Notes under the pieces: generated by a model
Databases searched by the model: none
Seen by the model: the letters and a program-made list of their open reading frames with translations, nothing else
Told to the model about the DNA's origin: nothing
In this document: one piece after another, positions 1 through 8,855 of the stretch
How positions within the stretch are numbered: the first letter of the stretch is position 1
How the letters are laid out: each line of letters starts with the position of its first letter
Translations under genes and position numbers: made by a program
DNA from: a virus
Virus record (IMG/VR): IMGVR_UViG_3300035187_003154
Span: 1 to 26,503 of that record
Direction: 5' to 3' (one strand)
DNA length: 26,503 nt

Positions 1-33
1 GCCGCCGCCCCCAACCCCGCCGCTGAGGAATAA
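1..33 (+). CDS. C-terminal end of an upstream tail gene (partial)
   Basis: The first 33 bases read in frame 1 as an Ala/Pro-rich tail (AAAPNPAAEE) followed by TAA, five bases before the tail tube start. Ala/Pro-rich C-termini are common in the tail-completion protein that normally precedes the tail tube gene. Only ten codons are visible, so the product cannot be identified and the reading is based on position alone. Confidence 0.5.
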   Translation, partial: AAAPNPAAEE

Positions 34-38
34 GCACC

Positions 39-1001
39 ATGCCCCGCCTGATTCGCAAAACCGCCATCCTGGTCAAAACCGAGGTCACCTACGGCGTTGA
101 CAGCGTGCCCACCGGCGCGGGCAACGCCATGCTGGTGAGCAACGCCACCTTCAATTTGGCCTACAACAACGTTGAAAGAAATTTCATCAGGCCATTTTTT
201 GGCGGGTCCGGCCAGCTCGCCGGCACGCGCTTCGTCGAAATCAACTTCGAGATCGAGCTCGCCAACAGCGGCACCGCCGGCACCGCCCCCGCCTGGGCGC
301 CGGTGCTGCGCGCCTGCGGCATGGCCGAAAGCGTCTTGTCCACGCCGGCCCGCGTGGAATACACGCCCGTTTCGGCCAGCTTCTCCAGCGTGACCATCTA
401 CTACCACCTGGACGGCGTGCGCCGCGTCGCCCTGGGGTGTATGGGCAACGTGGAAATCATGCTCAACGAAGGCGCCGCGCCCATGCTGCGCTTCAGCCTG
501 GTGGGCCTGGACGGTGGCCGCACCGCCACGGCAGACCCCAGCGTCACGCTCACCGCCTTCCGCGCCCCGCAGGTGGTCAGCGATGTCAACACAGGTGACA
601 TCAACCTGGGCTGCACCTACAGCGCCGGCGCGCTGGCCGGTGGCACCACGTACCCCAGCCGCGGCCTCAGCATCAACCTGCAGAACACCGTCAGCCGCAA
701 GGCCCTGCTGGGCGGCCAGGCCGTGCAGATCAGTGACCGCAACGTCCAGGGCAGCATGCAGCTGGACCTCACCGCCGCGCAGGAGGTGTCCTTCATGACG
801 GACATCAACAGCAACACCAACACCACGCTGGGCTTCACGCACCAGACGGGCGCCGGCGTGGGCATCATCCTGCACGCACCCCAGGTGCAGCGTATCGACC
901 CAAGTGACACCGAATACGAGGGCGACGTGCACATGGGCCAGAACCTGCGCTTTACTCCAACGACCGCCGGCAATGACGAGTTGCGACTCGTCTGCCTGTA
1001 A
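39..1001 (+). CDS. Phage tail tube (major tail) protein
   Basis: This 320-residue protein is rich in Thr, Ser, Gly and Asn, with alternating beta-strand patterns and no membrane segment. It matches the 'phage tail tube protein' type of lambda-like and Burkholderiales siphophages. It starts near MPRLIRKTAILVK and has a repeated two-half layout, with VEINFEIEL at about residue 65 and SMQLDLTAAQEVSF at about 240. It should polymerise into the inner tube that carries DNA. The assembly chaperone pair and tape measure follow directly, which is the canonical order and supports the call. The ATG at 39 follows the previous stop by five bases. Family assignment rests on overall resemblance and context, because there is no single diagnostic motif. 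Confidence 0.8.
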   Translation: MPRLIRKTAILVKTEVTYGVDSVPTGAGNAMLVSNATFNLAYNNVERNFIRPFFGGSGQLAGTRFVEINFEIELANSGTAGTAPAWAPVLRACGMAESVLSTPARVEYTPVSASFSSVTIYYHLDGVRRVALGCMGNVEIMLNEGAAPMLRFSLVGLDGGRTATADPSVTLTAFRAPQVVSDVNTGDINLGCTYSAGALAGGTTYPSRGLSINLQNTVSRKALLGGQAVQISDRNVQGSMQLDLTAAQEVSFMTDINSNTNTTLGFTHQTGAGVGIILHAPQVQRIDPSDTEYEGDVHMGQNLRFTPTTAGNDELRLVCL

Positions 1002-1015
1002 CCGGGGGCGCGCGC

Positions 1016-1354
1016 ATGGCATTCCGCCTGGTCATTTCCGACACCATCACCGTGCCCGTGGCCGGCCGCCTGCCCGATGCGGGCGGCCGCATGCTGCCCT
1101 TCGGCTTCACGCTCATCTGCAAGCGCCTGCCGGCTGACCAGCTCAAGGCCGAGGTGGAAAGCGACGAGCGCACCGTGCCCGAATTCCTCACCGGCGTGGT
1201 GCAGGACTGGACGGGCGTGCAAGACGACGCCGGCGCCGAGCTGGCCTTCCACCCCACGGCGCTGGCCGCGCTGCTCAACATCGTGGGCATGAGCGGGCTG
1301 ATCTTCAAAGCCTACATCGAGGCCTGCGGCGTCAAGGGCAAGGAAAAAAACTGA
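1016..1354 (+). CDS. Tail assembly chaperone, short form (gpG-like)
   Basis: This 112-residue protein lies between the tail tube and the tape measure, the fixed place of the lambda G gene. It ends in a Lys-rich stretch (GVKGKEKN) whose codons contain seven A residues just before TGA. That is the usual ribosomal slip site, so this is the unshifted product and a minority of ribosomes should make the longer G-T form. By analogy with lambda, the short form coats the tape measure during tail assembly and is absent from the virion. Function is inferred from position and the frameshift arrangement; sequence identity to lambda gpG is not expected. Confidence 0.8.
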   Translation: MAFRLVISDTITVPVAGRLPDAGGRMLPFGFTLICKRLPADQLKAEVESDERTVPEFLTGVVQDWTGVQDDAGAELAFHPTALAALLNIVGMSGLIFKAYIEACGVKGKEKN

Positions 1355-1773
1355 GAGAGGCGGCACGTCTGCTCGCCCGTGGTCAGCTGGTCCGAGGAAA
1401 AGATGACGACGCGCCGCCCGAATCCGATGACGAAGACCCCGCCAACGCTGACGACGAAACCGCCGCGGCGCTGGCCGCCTTCGGCCTTGTGGCCGTGGAT
1501 CAAGCGTCAACGCGTCGTCAGCCGCTGTTCTTCCTCTGGCCCGAGCACGAAGAAGTGCTTGGCGTCTTCGCCGCCTGCCGCACACAGTGGCGCGTGGGCT
1601 TCGACGGCCCCACGGGCCTCGACTACGCCGGCGTGGAGAGTCTCATCCGCATGCGCCGCCTGGTGCAGCGCCCCCGGGTGCCGGAAGTGCTGGCTGAGTT
1701 GCAGATCCTGGAAGACGAAACCCTTGCGGAGTGGCGCCGCCAGCGCCAGGCCAAGGAACGGAGCGCACGCTGA
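1016..1773 (+). CDS. Tail assembly chaperone, -1 frameshift product (gpGT-like)
   Basis: This is the predicted product when ribosomes slip back one base after codon AAC (1349-1351) and continue from CTG at 1351 to the TGA at 1771-1773. It has 112 residues plus 140 in the second frame, 252 in all. The second-frame part has no ATG in a suitable place; the first usable start is a GTG at 1489. It begins with LREAARLLARG, passes through an acidic linker (DDDAPPESDDEDPANADDE) and ends in a basic stretch before the tape measure start. The lack of a separate start, the open frame across the junction and the phased heptamer together support frameshifting. In lambda the T domain recruits the tail tube protein. 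Confidence 0.8.
1345..1351 (+). promoter_or_regulatory. Programmed -1 frameshift slip site A_AAA_AAC
   Basis: The heptamer is in the X_XXY_YYZ phase relative to the upstream frame (codons GAA AAA AAC, then TGA). This allows both tRNAs to re-pair in the -1 frame. It is the third-to-last codon region of the chaperone gene, exactly where tail chaperone frameshifts occur in siphophages. Confidence 0.85.
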
Positions 1774-4700
1774 TGGCCACCTCTGAAATCGGCATCAAGA
1801 TCGGCCTGCAAGGCGCTGAGGCCGTGCAGGGCGGCCTGCAGCGCGTGGTGGGCAGCATGGGCCAGCTCGGCGGCCAGGTGGACACGGTGCGCAACGCCCT
1901 GAACACCCTGGCCCCCACCCTGGCCGGCGCCCTGAGCGTGGGCGGCATCGCGGCCTTCGTGCGCGGCACGGTCAACGCCATAGACGCCATGAACGACCTG
2001 GCCGACGCCACCGGCGCCAGCATCGAGGAAATCAGCAAGCTCGACCAGGTAGCCCGCCGCAACGGCGCCACGCTGGACCAAGTGGGCGGCATGCTGGTCA
2101 AGTTCAACAGCGCGCTGAAGGAAGCGGATGGCAAGAACGGCGCCAGCATCGCGCTGGAGGCCATCGGCCTGCAGGCCGCCAAACTGCGCCAACTGGACCC
2201 GGCAGAGGCCCTGCGCCAGACCGCTGTGGCGCTGGCCGGCTTTGCGGACGATGCCAACAAGGCGCGCATCACGCAGGAGTTGTTCGGCAAGAGCGTGCAG
2301 CAAGCGGCGCCATTTTTGAATGACTTGGCCGCCGCTGGGAAAGTAAATGCCGGGGTCACATCGCAGCAGGCGGCCGAAGCTGAGCGCTTCAGCAAGCAGA
2401 TGGCGCAGTTGAGCACCAACATCACGGACGCCGCGCGTGCCCTGGTTTCAGACTTCCTGCCAGCGCTGAACGACAGCATTTCCATGATGCTGCGCTTCAG
2501 CGCCAACGGTGGCGTGCTGTCCGGTTTCTTCACGCTGCTGATGTCGCAATTCAAAGACGCACGCGTGCAGGCCACATTGGAGGAAATCGGCAGGCTGGAA
2601 GGCCGCCTGAGCAGCCCCAACGTCACCGGTTTTAACCGCTCCAGCCTGCAGAAGGAACTGCAGGACGCCCTCGACAAACTGCGCGAGCTGCAGGGCGAAT
2701 CCCTCAAAGCCCGCACCGCGCTGGACGCAGCCCTGGGCCGCCCCAACGCCGGCGCCGGCCGCGGCTTCATCAACCCGCCCAACGCCGTAGGCGCCCCGTC
2801 CGTCATCGACATCGCCGGCGAACAAGCCCGCCGCAAGGCTGCGGAGGATGCTGCCGCCGCCCAGCTCAAGCAGCAAGAGGCGTACGACAAGCTGCGCGTC
2901 AGCATCGAGGAGCGCATCAGTGCCGGCCAGCTGGAGCTGGAGCAGGGCACGGCGCTCACGGAGGCGCAGCGCCTGAAAATCAAGCTCGACGGTGACCTGG
3001 CCGCCGGCCTTATCAAGTTGACAGACCCGCAGAAGGCGGTGCTGAACGGCAAGCTTTCTGACCTGGCCGCCACCGAGCGGCAACTTATCGCCGACAAGGA
3101 AGCCGCCAAGGGCGCCAAGGCCCTGGCGGATGCGCGCGTGGAAGCCCGCCGCGCCGAAGAAAAGGCCATCGCCGACTTCGATAAAGAGCAGCGCGACGCC
3201 GCAGCCGCCGCGCTGGCCAGCGTGGACACGCGCATCAAGAGCCTGCAGGCTGAGGCCGAGGCATCAGACCTCTCCCGCGCCATGAACATCAGCCTGGCTG
3301 AGGCCATCGAGCTGGTGGCCATGGAGCGGCTGAAAGAGCGCCAGGCGCAATACCAGGAGGGCAGCGAGCCCTGGTTGGCCGTGCAGCGCGAGATTGAGGC
3401 CCGCCAGAAGCTGCGCGCCCTGATTGCCGACCGCGCCGTCATCGACGCCAACCAAAAGGCCGCAGACGAAGCCGCCCGCGACTGGCAGCGCACGGCAGAC
3501 CAGATCGGCCAATCCCTCTCTGACGCCCTGATGCAGGGCGGGAAGTCGGCCTGGGAATACATCAAGGGCCTTTTCCGCAGCATGGTGCTGCGGCCCGTCA
3601 TCCAGGCCATCGTCAACCCCATCGCCGGGGCGTTCACCAGTGCCATGGGGTTTGCAGGCTCCGCGTCTGCTGCCACGGGCGCGGCGGGTGCGGGTGGCGG
3701 CTTCGGCTCGCTGCTGAGCGCGGGCGCCAACCTGCTCAATGGCGGGCTGGGCAGCTCGCTGGGGCTGCAACTGGTCAACAGCAGCCTGGGGCAGAGCCTG
3801 GGCCTTTCCACGCTGCAGAACATCGGCGGCAACATGATCGCCGGCCCCACGGGCCTGGGCAGCATGGTGGGCTCAGGCCTGGGCATGCTGGGCAACGGCT
3901 TCATGGGCTACGGCATCAGCAAGGCCCTGTCAGGCGGCTACAGCGCCAGCGGCGCCGTCAACACCATCGCCGGCATCGCCTCGGCCATCCCCGGCATCGG
4001 CCCCCTCGCGGGCGTGGTGGGCGGCCTGGTCAACCGCGCCTTCGGCATGAAGGCCAAGGAAATGCGCGACAGCGGCATCGTCGGCTCCCTCAGCGGCGGC
4101 GCGGCCACGGGTCAGCAGTTCCAAGACTGGTTCCAGAAGGGCGGCTGGTTCCGCCGCAACCGCAGCGGCACCAACTTCAGCGCCCTGAACGACGACACCT
4201 CCGCAGCCCTGAACGCCGGCGCTGCGAGCGTGCTGGACAGCACCCGCGCCTGGGCGCAGGCCCTGAAGCTGCCGGGCGATGCGCTCAGCAGCGTGACCAC
4301 GCAGTTCAAGGTCAAGCTCACGGGCGACGCCACCAAAGACCAGGCCGAGATCCAGGCCCTGTTCTCCCGCTACGCCGCAGACCTGGCCAACACCTTCCAG
4401 GGCCAGCTTGCGCCCTTCCAGCGGGCCGGTGAAGCCATCTCTGACACCCTGCAACGCCTGGCCGGCCTGCAGAAGTTCAGCGAGGCCATCAACGAGTTCG
4501 GCGGTGTGTTCTCGCGCGTGGCCAACCTCAGCGTGGATGCGCGTGAGCAGCTGCTGGGCTTCGCCGGCGGCATGGAAGCGTTCGTGGCCAAGACGCAGAG
4601 CTTCGCCCAGAACTACTACGAAGAGGCCGAGCTGGCCGGCATCCAGGCCCGCCAGGTGCGTGACCAGCTCGCCGGCATGGGCATCAACGCCCAGATTTTC

Positions 4701-5090
4701 AGCCGTGCGGACTTCCGCCGCCTGGTGGAAGGCACCGATGTCAGCAACGAGCAAGGCCGGCAGCGCCTGTCGCAACTGTTGACGCTGGGCGAAGCCTTCG
4801 CGCCGGTGGGCCGCTTCCTGGAAAGCAACGGCGGCAGCCTGAACACCCTGGCCAACATGGCGCCCACCACGGGCGTGGTGCAGCAGCTTTTGGGCGGCAA
4901 CAGCATGGCCGGCCTGTCCTCGCTGACAGACGCCACAACGGCCGGCACCAACGCCACGGTGAGCACGCTGGAGCGCCTGATCGCCCGCGTGGGCGAGCTG
5001 GAAACCGCGCTGGTGAAGGCGCTCGACAAGAGCGGGCGGGCCGTGGCGGATTCGGTGTATTACGACCCGAGCTACGGGTTCAACGGCTGA
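1773..5090 (+). CDS. Tail tape measure protein
   Basis: This is a 1105-residue protein, the largest in the window. It has Ala/Gln/Glu-rich helical and coiled-coil stretches over its first ~570 residues. A hydrophobic Gly/Ala-rich segment (about residues 590-760) starts at SAWEYIKGLFRSMVLRPV, which resembles the lambda-type tape measure C-terminal domain. A further helical C-terminus follows. It should set tail length and help DNA passage at ejection. At the usual ~1.5 angstrom per residue, the tail would be about 165 nm (inference). The ATG at 1773 overlaps the chaperone stop (TGATG), giving tight coupling; a start 14 codons upstream is less likely. No lysozyme or peptidase motif was noticed. 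Confidence 0.93.
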   Translation: MATSEIGIKIGLQGAEAVQGGLQRVVGSMGQLGGQVDTVRNALNTLAPTLAGALSVGGIAAFVRGTVNAIDAMNDLADATGASIEEISKLDQVARRNGATLDQVGGMLVKFNSALKEADGKNGASIALEAIGLQAAKLRQLDPAEALRQTAVALAGFADDANKARITQELFGKSVQQAAPFLNDLAAAGKVNAGVTSQQAAEAERFSKQMAQLSTNITDAARALVSDFLPALNDSISMMLRFSANGGVLSGFFTLLMSQFKDARVQATLEEIGRLEGRLSSPNVTGFNRSSLQKELQDALDKLRELQGESLKARTALDAALGRPNAGAGRGFINPPNAVGAPSVIDIAGEQARRKAAEDAAAAQLKQQEAYDKLRVSIEERISAGQLELEQGTALTEAQRLKIKLDGDLAAGLIKLTDPQKAVLNGKLSDLAATERQLIADKEAAKGAKALADARVEARRAEEKAIADFDKEQRDAAAAALASVDTRIKSLQAEAEASDLSRAMNISLAEAIELVAMERLKERQAQYQEGSEPWLAVQREIEARQKLRALIADRAVIDANQKAADEAARDWQRTADQIGQSLSDALMQGGKSAWEYIKGLFRSMVLRPVIQAIVNPIAGAFTSAMGFAGSASAATGAAGAGGGFGSLLSAGANLLNGGLGSSLGLQLVNSSLGQSLGLSTLQNIGGNMIAGPTGLGSMVGSGLGMLGNGFMGYGISKALSGGYSASGAVNTIAGIASAIPGIGPLAGVVGGLVNRAFGMKAKEMRDSGIVGSLSGGAATGQQFQDWFQKGGWFRRNRSGTNFSALNDDTSAALNAGAASVLDSTRAWAQALKLPGDALSSVTTQFKVKLTGDATKDQAEIQALFSRYAADLANTFQGQLAPFQRAGEAISDTLQRLAGLQKFSEAINEFGGVFSRVANLSVDAREQLLGFAGGMEAFVAKTQSFAQNYYEEAELAGIQARQVRDQLAGMGINAQIFSRADFRRLVEGTDVSNEQGRQRLSQLLTLGEAFAPVGRFLESNGGSLNTLANMAPTTGVVQQLLGGNSMAGLSSLTDATTAGTNATVSTLERLIARVGELETALVKALDKSGRAVADSVYYDPSYGFNG

Positions 5091-5097
5091 CCCTGAC

Positions 5098-6570
5098 ATG
5101 CCCATCTCTGACGCCCAATACACCGCCTGGCTGCGCGCCGATAACCAGCGCCGCGTGGTGCTGGTGGAGGCCGAAGCCTACAGCGCGGGCGCCGTGGTCA
5201 CCCGCTACATGAGCACCCACGGCTTCGTCAGCGCCCCGGCCGATTCACCCGCCAGCACCGGGTATGACGACATCGTCCTCGATGTGCCCTGGGTGCGCAG
5301 CCAGATGGCCGAGGCCTTCCGCGGCCGCAGCCTCATCGGCTATGGCGACATCGACATCGACAACAGCAGCGGCGTGCGCGACGCCTGGCTCACCGATGCG
5401 TGGGACGGCCGGCCCGTGCGCCTGTACCTGGGTGACCCCACCTGGCCCAAGAGTGACTTCCGCCTGGTCTTCAGCGGCGCCATTGACGACATCCAGGCCC
5501 GCGACAGCGCCACGCTCACCTTGCGCATGCGTGACCGTCAGCACCTGCTGACCGTGCCGGCCTGCACCACGCTCATCGGCGGCACAGACACCAACAAAGA
5601 CCGCCGCCGCCCCGTGTGCTACGGCGAGTGCAAGAACGTCGCCCCCATGCTGATTGACGCCGCCGCCCGCCGCTACGCCGTGCACGATGGCCAGATCCAC
5701 GCCATTGACGCGGTATACGTCAACGGCAGCGCCACCGGCGGCTACACGGCAGACCTGGCCAACGGCACCATCACGCTCACGGGCGCGCTCACCGGCACCA
5801 TCACCGCCGATGTGCGCGGCAGCAAGACGGGCGGCACCTACGTCAGCACCGCGGCCGATGTGATGCAGCGCCTGGTGCTCGAGCGCACCACGCTCACCAG
5901 CGGCGACATCGACACCGCCAGTGTGTCGGCCATGAACACCGCCATCGGCGCCACCGTGGGCCTGTACGTGGACAACGACACCACCACCGTGCTGCAGGCG
6001 CTGGACACGCTGCTCACCGGCCTGGGCGGCTTCTACGCCTTCGACCGTGCCGGCAAGCTCACCGTGGGCCAGTTCAAGGCCCCCGCGGCGCCGGCCGTGC
6101 TGACGCTGGACGCGGATGACGTGGAAGAGAACAGCGTGCAGCTCGTGCGCCGCATCCTGCCCGCCAAAAGCGTGCGCCTGGGTTACGCCCGCTTCTGGAA
6201 CACCAGCACGAGCGGCGCCACCACCCTCACCGAAGCCCAGCGCGAGCGCCTGCAGACGCCGTACCTCGTGGCCAAGGCCACCAACAGCGTGACGGGCCAT
6301 CTGCTGGCCATTGACGAAGACCTGCAGCCCACCGCCCTGCTGGACGCCACCGCCGCCAACACCGAGGCCACGCGCCAGGCCGCCCTCTACAGCACGCTGC
6401 GCTACGTGTACCGCCTGGCCGGCTTCACCGCCGCGCAGCAGATCAAGCTGGGTGACGTGGTGGCCCTGAACCTCGGGCGCTTCGGCTTGAACAACGGCAC
6501 CCTCGCCCGCGTGGTGGGCCTGCGCGAAAGCCTCACTGGCGGGCGCATTGAACTTGAGGTCTTCGTCTGA
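5098..6570 (+). CDS. Tail-tip / baseplate-type structural protein
   Basis: This 490-residue protein follows the tape measure by seven bases, where distal tail and baseplate hub proteins are encoded. It begins MPISDAQYTAWLRADNQRR and is mostly beta-rich. It contains a Cys pair region around residue 155-180 (TVPACTT, RPVCYGECKN), which could bind metal or form a compact loop. The C-terminal third (GFTAAQQIKLGDVVALNLGR) looks like the final beta domain of a hub protein. No catalytic motif is apparent. It probably helps join the tail tube to the fibre, but the exact component cannot be named from sequence alone. It overlaps the next start as TGATG. Confidence 0.6.
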   Translation: MPISDAQYTAWLRADNQRRVVLVEAEAYSAGAVVTRYMSTHGFVSAPADSPASTGYDDIVLDVPWVRSQMAEAFRGRSLIGYGDIDIDNSSGVRDAWLTDAWDGRPVRLYLGDPTWPKSDFRLVFSGAIDDIQARDSATLTLRMRDRQHLLTVPACTTLIGGTDTNKDRRRPVCYGECKNVAPMLIDAAARRYAVHDGQIHAIDAVYVNGSATGGYTADLANGTITLTGALTGTITADVRGSKTGGTYVSTAADVMQRLVLERTTLTSGDIDTASVSAMNTAIGATVGLYVDNDTTTVLQALDTLLTGLGGFYAFDRAGKLTVGQFKAPAAPAVLTLDADDVEENSVQLVRRILPAKSVRLGYARFWNTSTSGATTLTEAQRERLQTPYLVAKATNSVTGHLLAIDEDLQPTALLDATAANTEATRQAALYSTLRYVYRLAGFTAAQQIKLGDVVALNLGRFGLNNGTLARVVGLRESLTGGRIELEVFV

Positions 6571-7406
6571 TGCCCAACCTGCGCGTCATTTCATCGAACG
6601 CCGTGGACGCGGCCACGCTCACCAGCGCAGACTTTGCCGCAACGCTGCCCGTCACCAACCTGCAGGTGGAAGGCCGCGCCCGCGTGGCCCGCACCAGCAA
6701 CGCCACCGGCACCAAAACCATCAACGGCAACTTCAGCGGCAGCACCCTGTGCAGCGCCCTGGTGCTGTACGGCCACAACCTCACCGGCACCGCCACCTGG
6801 CGCCTGCGCCTCTACAACGGCGTGAACCAGACCGGCACCGTGGTGTATGACTCAACCACCCTCACGCCGCTGACGGTGACGGGCTGGGGCTCTTTCCAGT
6901 GGGGCGTGGAACCCTGGGGCTCTGGCGTCTTCGCAGACTGGCAGCAGCCGTTCTACGTGCTCTGGTTCTCAGAGGTCTTCGCCCTGAGCTTCAAGCTGGA
7001 GCTGGTGGACACCCTCAACCCCGCCGGCTACCTGCAGGCCAGCCGCCTCATCATCGGCCGCTACCTCACGCCCTTCTACAACGCCGAATACGGCCTGGCG
7101 CTGACGTGGGACACCAACAGCGAGCAGCGGCGCACCCTGGGCGGCAGCGTCCGCACAGACCGCCGCGCCAGCTTCCGCCGCCTGTCCTTTGACCTGGGCC
7201 TGCTGGACGTATCCGAGCGCGCCCTCTGGCTGGACCTGGCCCGCAGCAGCGGCCTGCACCGCGAGTTGTTCATCAGCATCTACCCCCTGGCCGGCGCCGA
7301 GCTGGAGCGTGACCACAGCATGCTGGTCAAGTTCAGCCAGGCCGCGCCCAACACCCTGCCGGTGCCCAACCGGTGGGCTCAGAAATTCGAAATGATCGAG
7401 GTGTAA
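6570..7406 (+). CDS. Tail-tip associated protein, unknown exact role
   Basis: The 278 residues are beta-rich, with many aromatic residues (WGSFQWGVEPWGSGVFADW at about residue 107) and a jelly-roll-like pattern in the N-terminal half. This suggests a carbohydrate-binding-type or interface domain. Its start overlaps the stop of the preceding tail gene, so the two are translationally coupled. The tail fibre gene follows four bases after the stop. Position between hub and fibre suggests a structural adaptor. It is not assigned to a named family here. Confidence 0.55.
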   Translation: MPNLRVISSNAVDAATLTSADFAATLPVTNLQVEGRARVARTSNATGTKTINGNFSGSTLCSALVLYGHNLTGTATWRLRLYNGVNQTGTVVYDSTTLTPLTVTGWGSFQWGVEPWGSGVFADWQQPFYVLWFSEVFALSFKLELVDTLNPAGYLQASRLIIGRYLTPFYNAEYGLALTWDTNSEQRRTLGGSVRTDRRASFRRLSFDLGLLDVSERALWLDLARSSGLHRELFISIYPLAGAELERDHSMLVKFSQAAPNTLPVPNRWAQKFEMIEV

Positions 7407-7409
7407 ACC

Positions 7410-8330
7410 ATGGCCAGCCTTGCCCCCTACAACATTACCCTCGGCGGCACTGACTACCCCGCCAAATACGCCGGCATGCTGGCGTATATCGAGCCGTTTC
7501 TGACGAACCTGGAGACGTTTTCGTTTTCGGGGGGGAATGTCGGCCTGGGGGTGACGCCAGGGACGTGGACTGCGGCGGCCAAAGCTCTTGATTTCACCTA
7601 CCCGGCGTTTGGGCAGGACTCAGCTGGTTCTGCATTCATCTCGTTCAATGCCAGAGAAAGTTCTGCTGGCAATTGGGTCTACAAAACGACAGATGAAGCG
7701 GGTGTTTTTACAGCAACCACCGAAGGCGCATTCACTTGGCGGCGGGCTGCTTCCGGCACCGCAGGCAACGCGATCAGCTTCACGCAGGCGATGACGTTGG
7801 ATGCGAGTGGGAACCTGCTGGTGGGGAAGACCGCTGTTGGAACTGCGGTAGGCATCCAACTTATTCCTGACGGCAGCTCGCGCAACGTCATGACTGCATC
7901 TACAAACGCGACATCAACCCTTGAAGCCTATTCAACGGGCGCGGCGGCGTTCCGTTTTTATGTTGGTATGGCCGGTACGGTTTACGCTACTAACACCACC
8001 ATCACGGCAATTTCCGACCAACGCCTCAAAGAAAACGTCCGTGATCTTGACGCGGGCCTTCCCGAGATTATGGCGCTCAAGCCGCGCAGGTTTGACTGGA
8101 AACCCGGCAAGGGCAAGGACAAGAAGGGCGACCGTGGCTGGATCGCCCAAGAGTTTGAGCAAGTGTTCCCCGACATGGTGGACACATGGCAAGACCCGGC
8201 ACCAGAAGGCGAGGAGCCCTACAAGGCAGTCAACGCTGACCTGATCCCGGTGTTGGTCAAAGCCATCCAAGAACAGCAAGCCCTCATCACCGACCTCCGC
8301 GCCCGCGTGGCCGCACTGGAGGCCGCATGA
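7410..8330 (+). CDS. Tail fibre protein with C-terminal S74 self-cleaving chaperone
   Basis: This is a 306-residue host-recognition protein. Residues 1-45 form a short N-terminal anchor. Residues ~46-200 form a Thr/Ala/Gly-rich beta region with the 'DASGNLLVGKT' repeat-type motif seen in trimeric fibres. Residues ~200-306 are a Peptidase_S74 intramolecular chaperone with the hallmark SDQRLKENV at 202-210. In this family the Ser-Asp pair cuts the chaperone off in cis after trimerisation. The end (EQQALITDLRARVAALEAA) is a coiled coil. The middle of the gene (about 7500-8050) is visibly richer in A/T and uses more A/T-ending codons than neighbours, which suggests exchange of the receptor-binding part. 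Confidence 0.88.
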   Translation: MASLAPYNITLGGTDYPAKYAGMLAYIEPFLTNLETFSFSGGNVGLGVTPGTWTAAAKALDFTYPAFGQDSAGSAFISFNARESSAGNWVYKTTDEAGVFTATTEGAFTWRRAASGTAGNAISFTQAMTLDASGNLLVGKTAVGTAVGIQLIPDGSSRNVMTASTNATSTLEAYSTGAAAFRFYVGMAGTVYATNTTITAISDQRLKENVRDLDAGLPEIMALKPRRFDWKPGKGKDKKGDRGWIAQEFEQVFPDMVDTWQDPAPEGEEPYKAVNADLIPVLVKAIQEQQALITDLRARVAALEAA

Positions 8331-8530
8331 CCACCACTCAAGTCATCCTCGCCGCCCTGCGCTCCCGCACGGTGCAGTTCTCCATCGCCCTAGCGGTGCT
8401 GTCGCTGCTGCAAGGCTTCGTCCTTCAGCTTCCGATTCCTGCATGGGGCCACGCCATCGTGGGCAGTGTCGTCGCGGTGTGCATCGTGATCTTGCGAGCC
8501 ATCACCACCCAACCCTTGAGCGAGAAGTGA
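8327..8530 (+). CDS. Small two-TM membrane protein, possible holin or antiholin
   Basis: These 67 residues contain two hydrophobic segments (FSIALAVLSLLQGFVLQL at about 18-35 and GHAIVGSVVAVCIVILRA at about 41-58) joined by a short PIPAW turn and flanked by charged ends. It starts inside the fibre stop codon (ATGA). The gene sits just upstream of the endolysin block, where holins and antiholins are common. The size fits a small class II holin, but a second holin-type gene follows the endolysin, so which one triggers lysis cannot be decided from sequence. Confidence 0.6.
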   Translation: MTTTQVILAALRSRTVQFSIALAVLSLLQGFVLQLPIPAWGHAIVGSVVAVCIVILRAITTQPLSEK

Positions 8531-8531
8531 C

Positions 8532-8855
8532 ATGAACTGGACCATCACGCAACTCGACCGCTCACTGCCTGACGGCGTGGTCATGACGGCGCACTGGCGC
8601 CTGACCAAAGAAGCGGGGCCGGCCAGCGGCAGCGTCTACGGCACGATCAGCTTCCCAGCCAAAGACCCCGCAGAAGAAGGCTTCGTGCCCTACGACCAAC
8701 TGACGCAGCCGCAAGTGCTCGAATGGGTCAAAGGCGCCATGGGCGACGAGCTGGTCGCGGCACATGAGGCCAACGTCCAGGCGCAGATTGACCGGCAACT
8801 CCAGCCCCAAACCGCCAGCGGCTTGCCCTGGCAGACGGGCGCGGCGCAGCCATGA
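8532..8855 (+). CDS. DUF7936-like phage protein
   Basis: This 107-residue soluble protein begins MNWTITQLDRSLPDGVVMTAHWRL. The pattern W-x-I-x-x-L-x-R...G-V-V...W resembles a small family (DUF7936, recalled from memory) found next to tail fibre and lysis genes in many phages, with unknown function. The C-terminal part contains 'EWVKGAMGDELVAAHEANVQAQIDR', here split only for description into a helical segment ending near residue 88. It is coupled to the endolysin by an ATGA overlap. A helper role in tail fibre assembly is possible but unproven. Confidence 0.65.
   Translation: MNWTITQLDRSLPDGVVMTAHWRLTKEAGPASGSVYGTISFPAKDPAEEGFVPYDQLTQPQVLEWVKGAMGDELVAAHEANVQAQIDRQLQPQTASGLPWQTGAAQP

Noticed and set aside
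617-1585. Leftward open frame opposite the tail tube and chaperone genes
   Set aside because: Arg/His-rich composition without motif, fully antisense to the tail genes, no ribosome site.
1643-3904. Very long leftward open frame (753 codons) opposite the tape measure
   Set aside because: Its Ser/Arg/Ala-rich translation has no domain pattern and lies entirely antisense to a convincing tape measure gene. Such long antisense frames are common in high-GC DNA.
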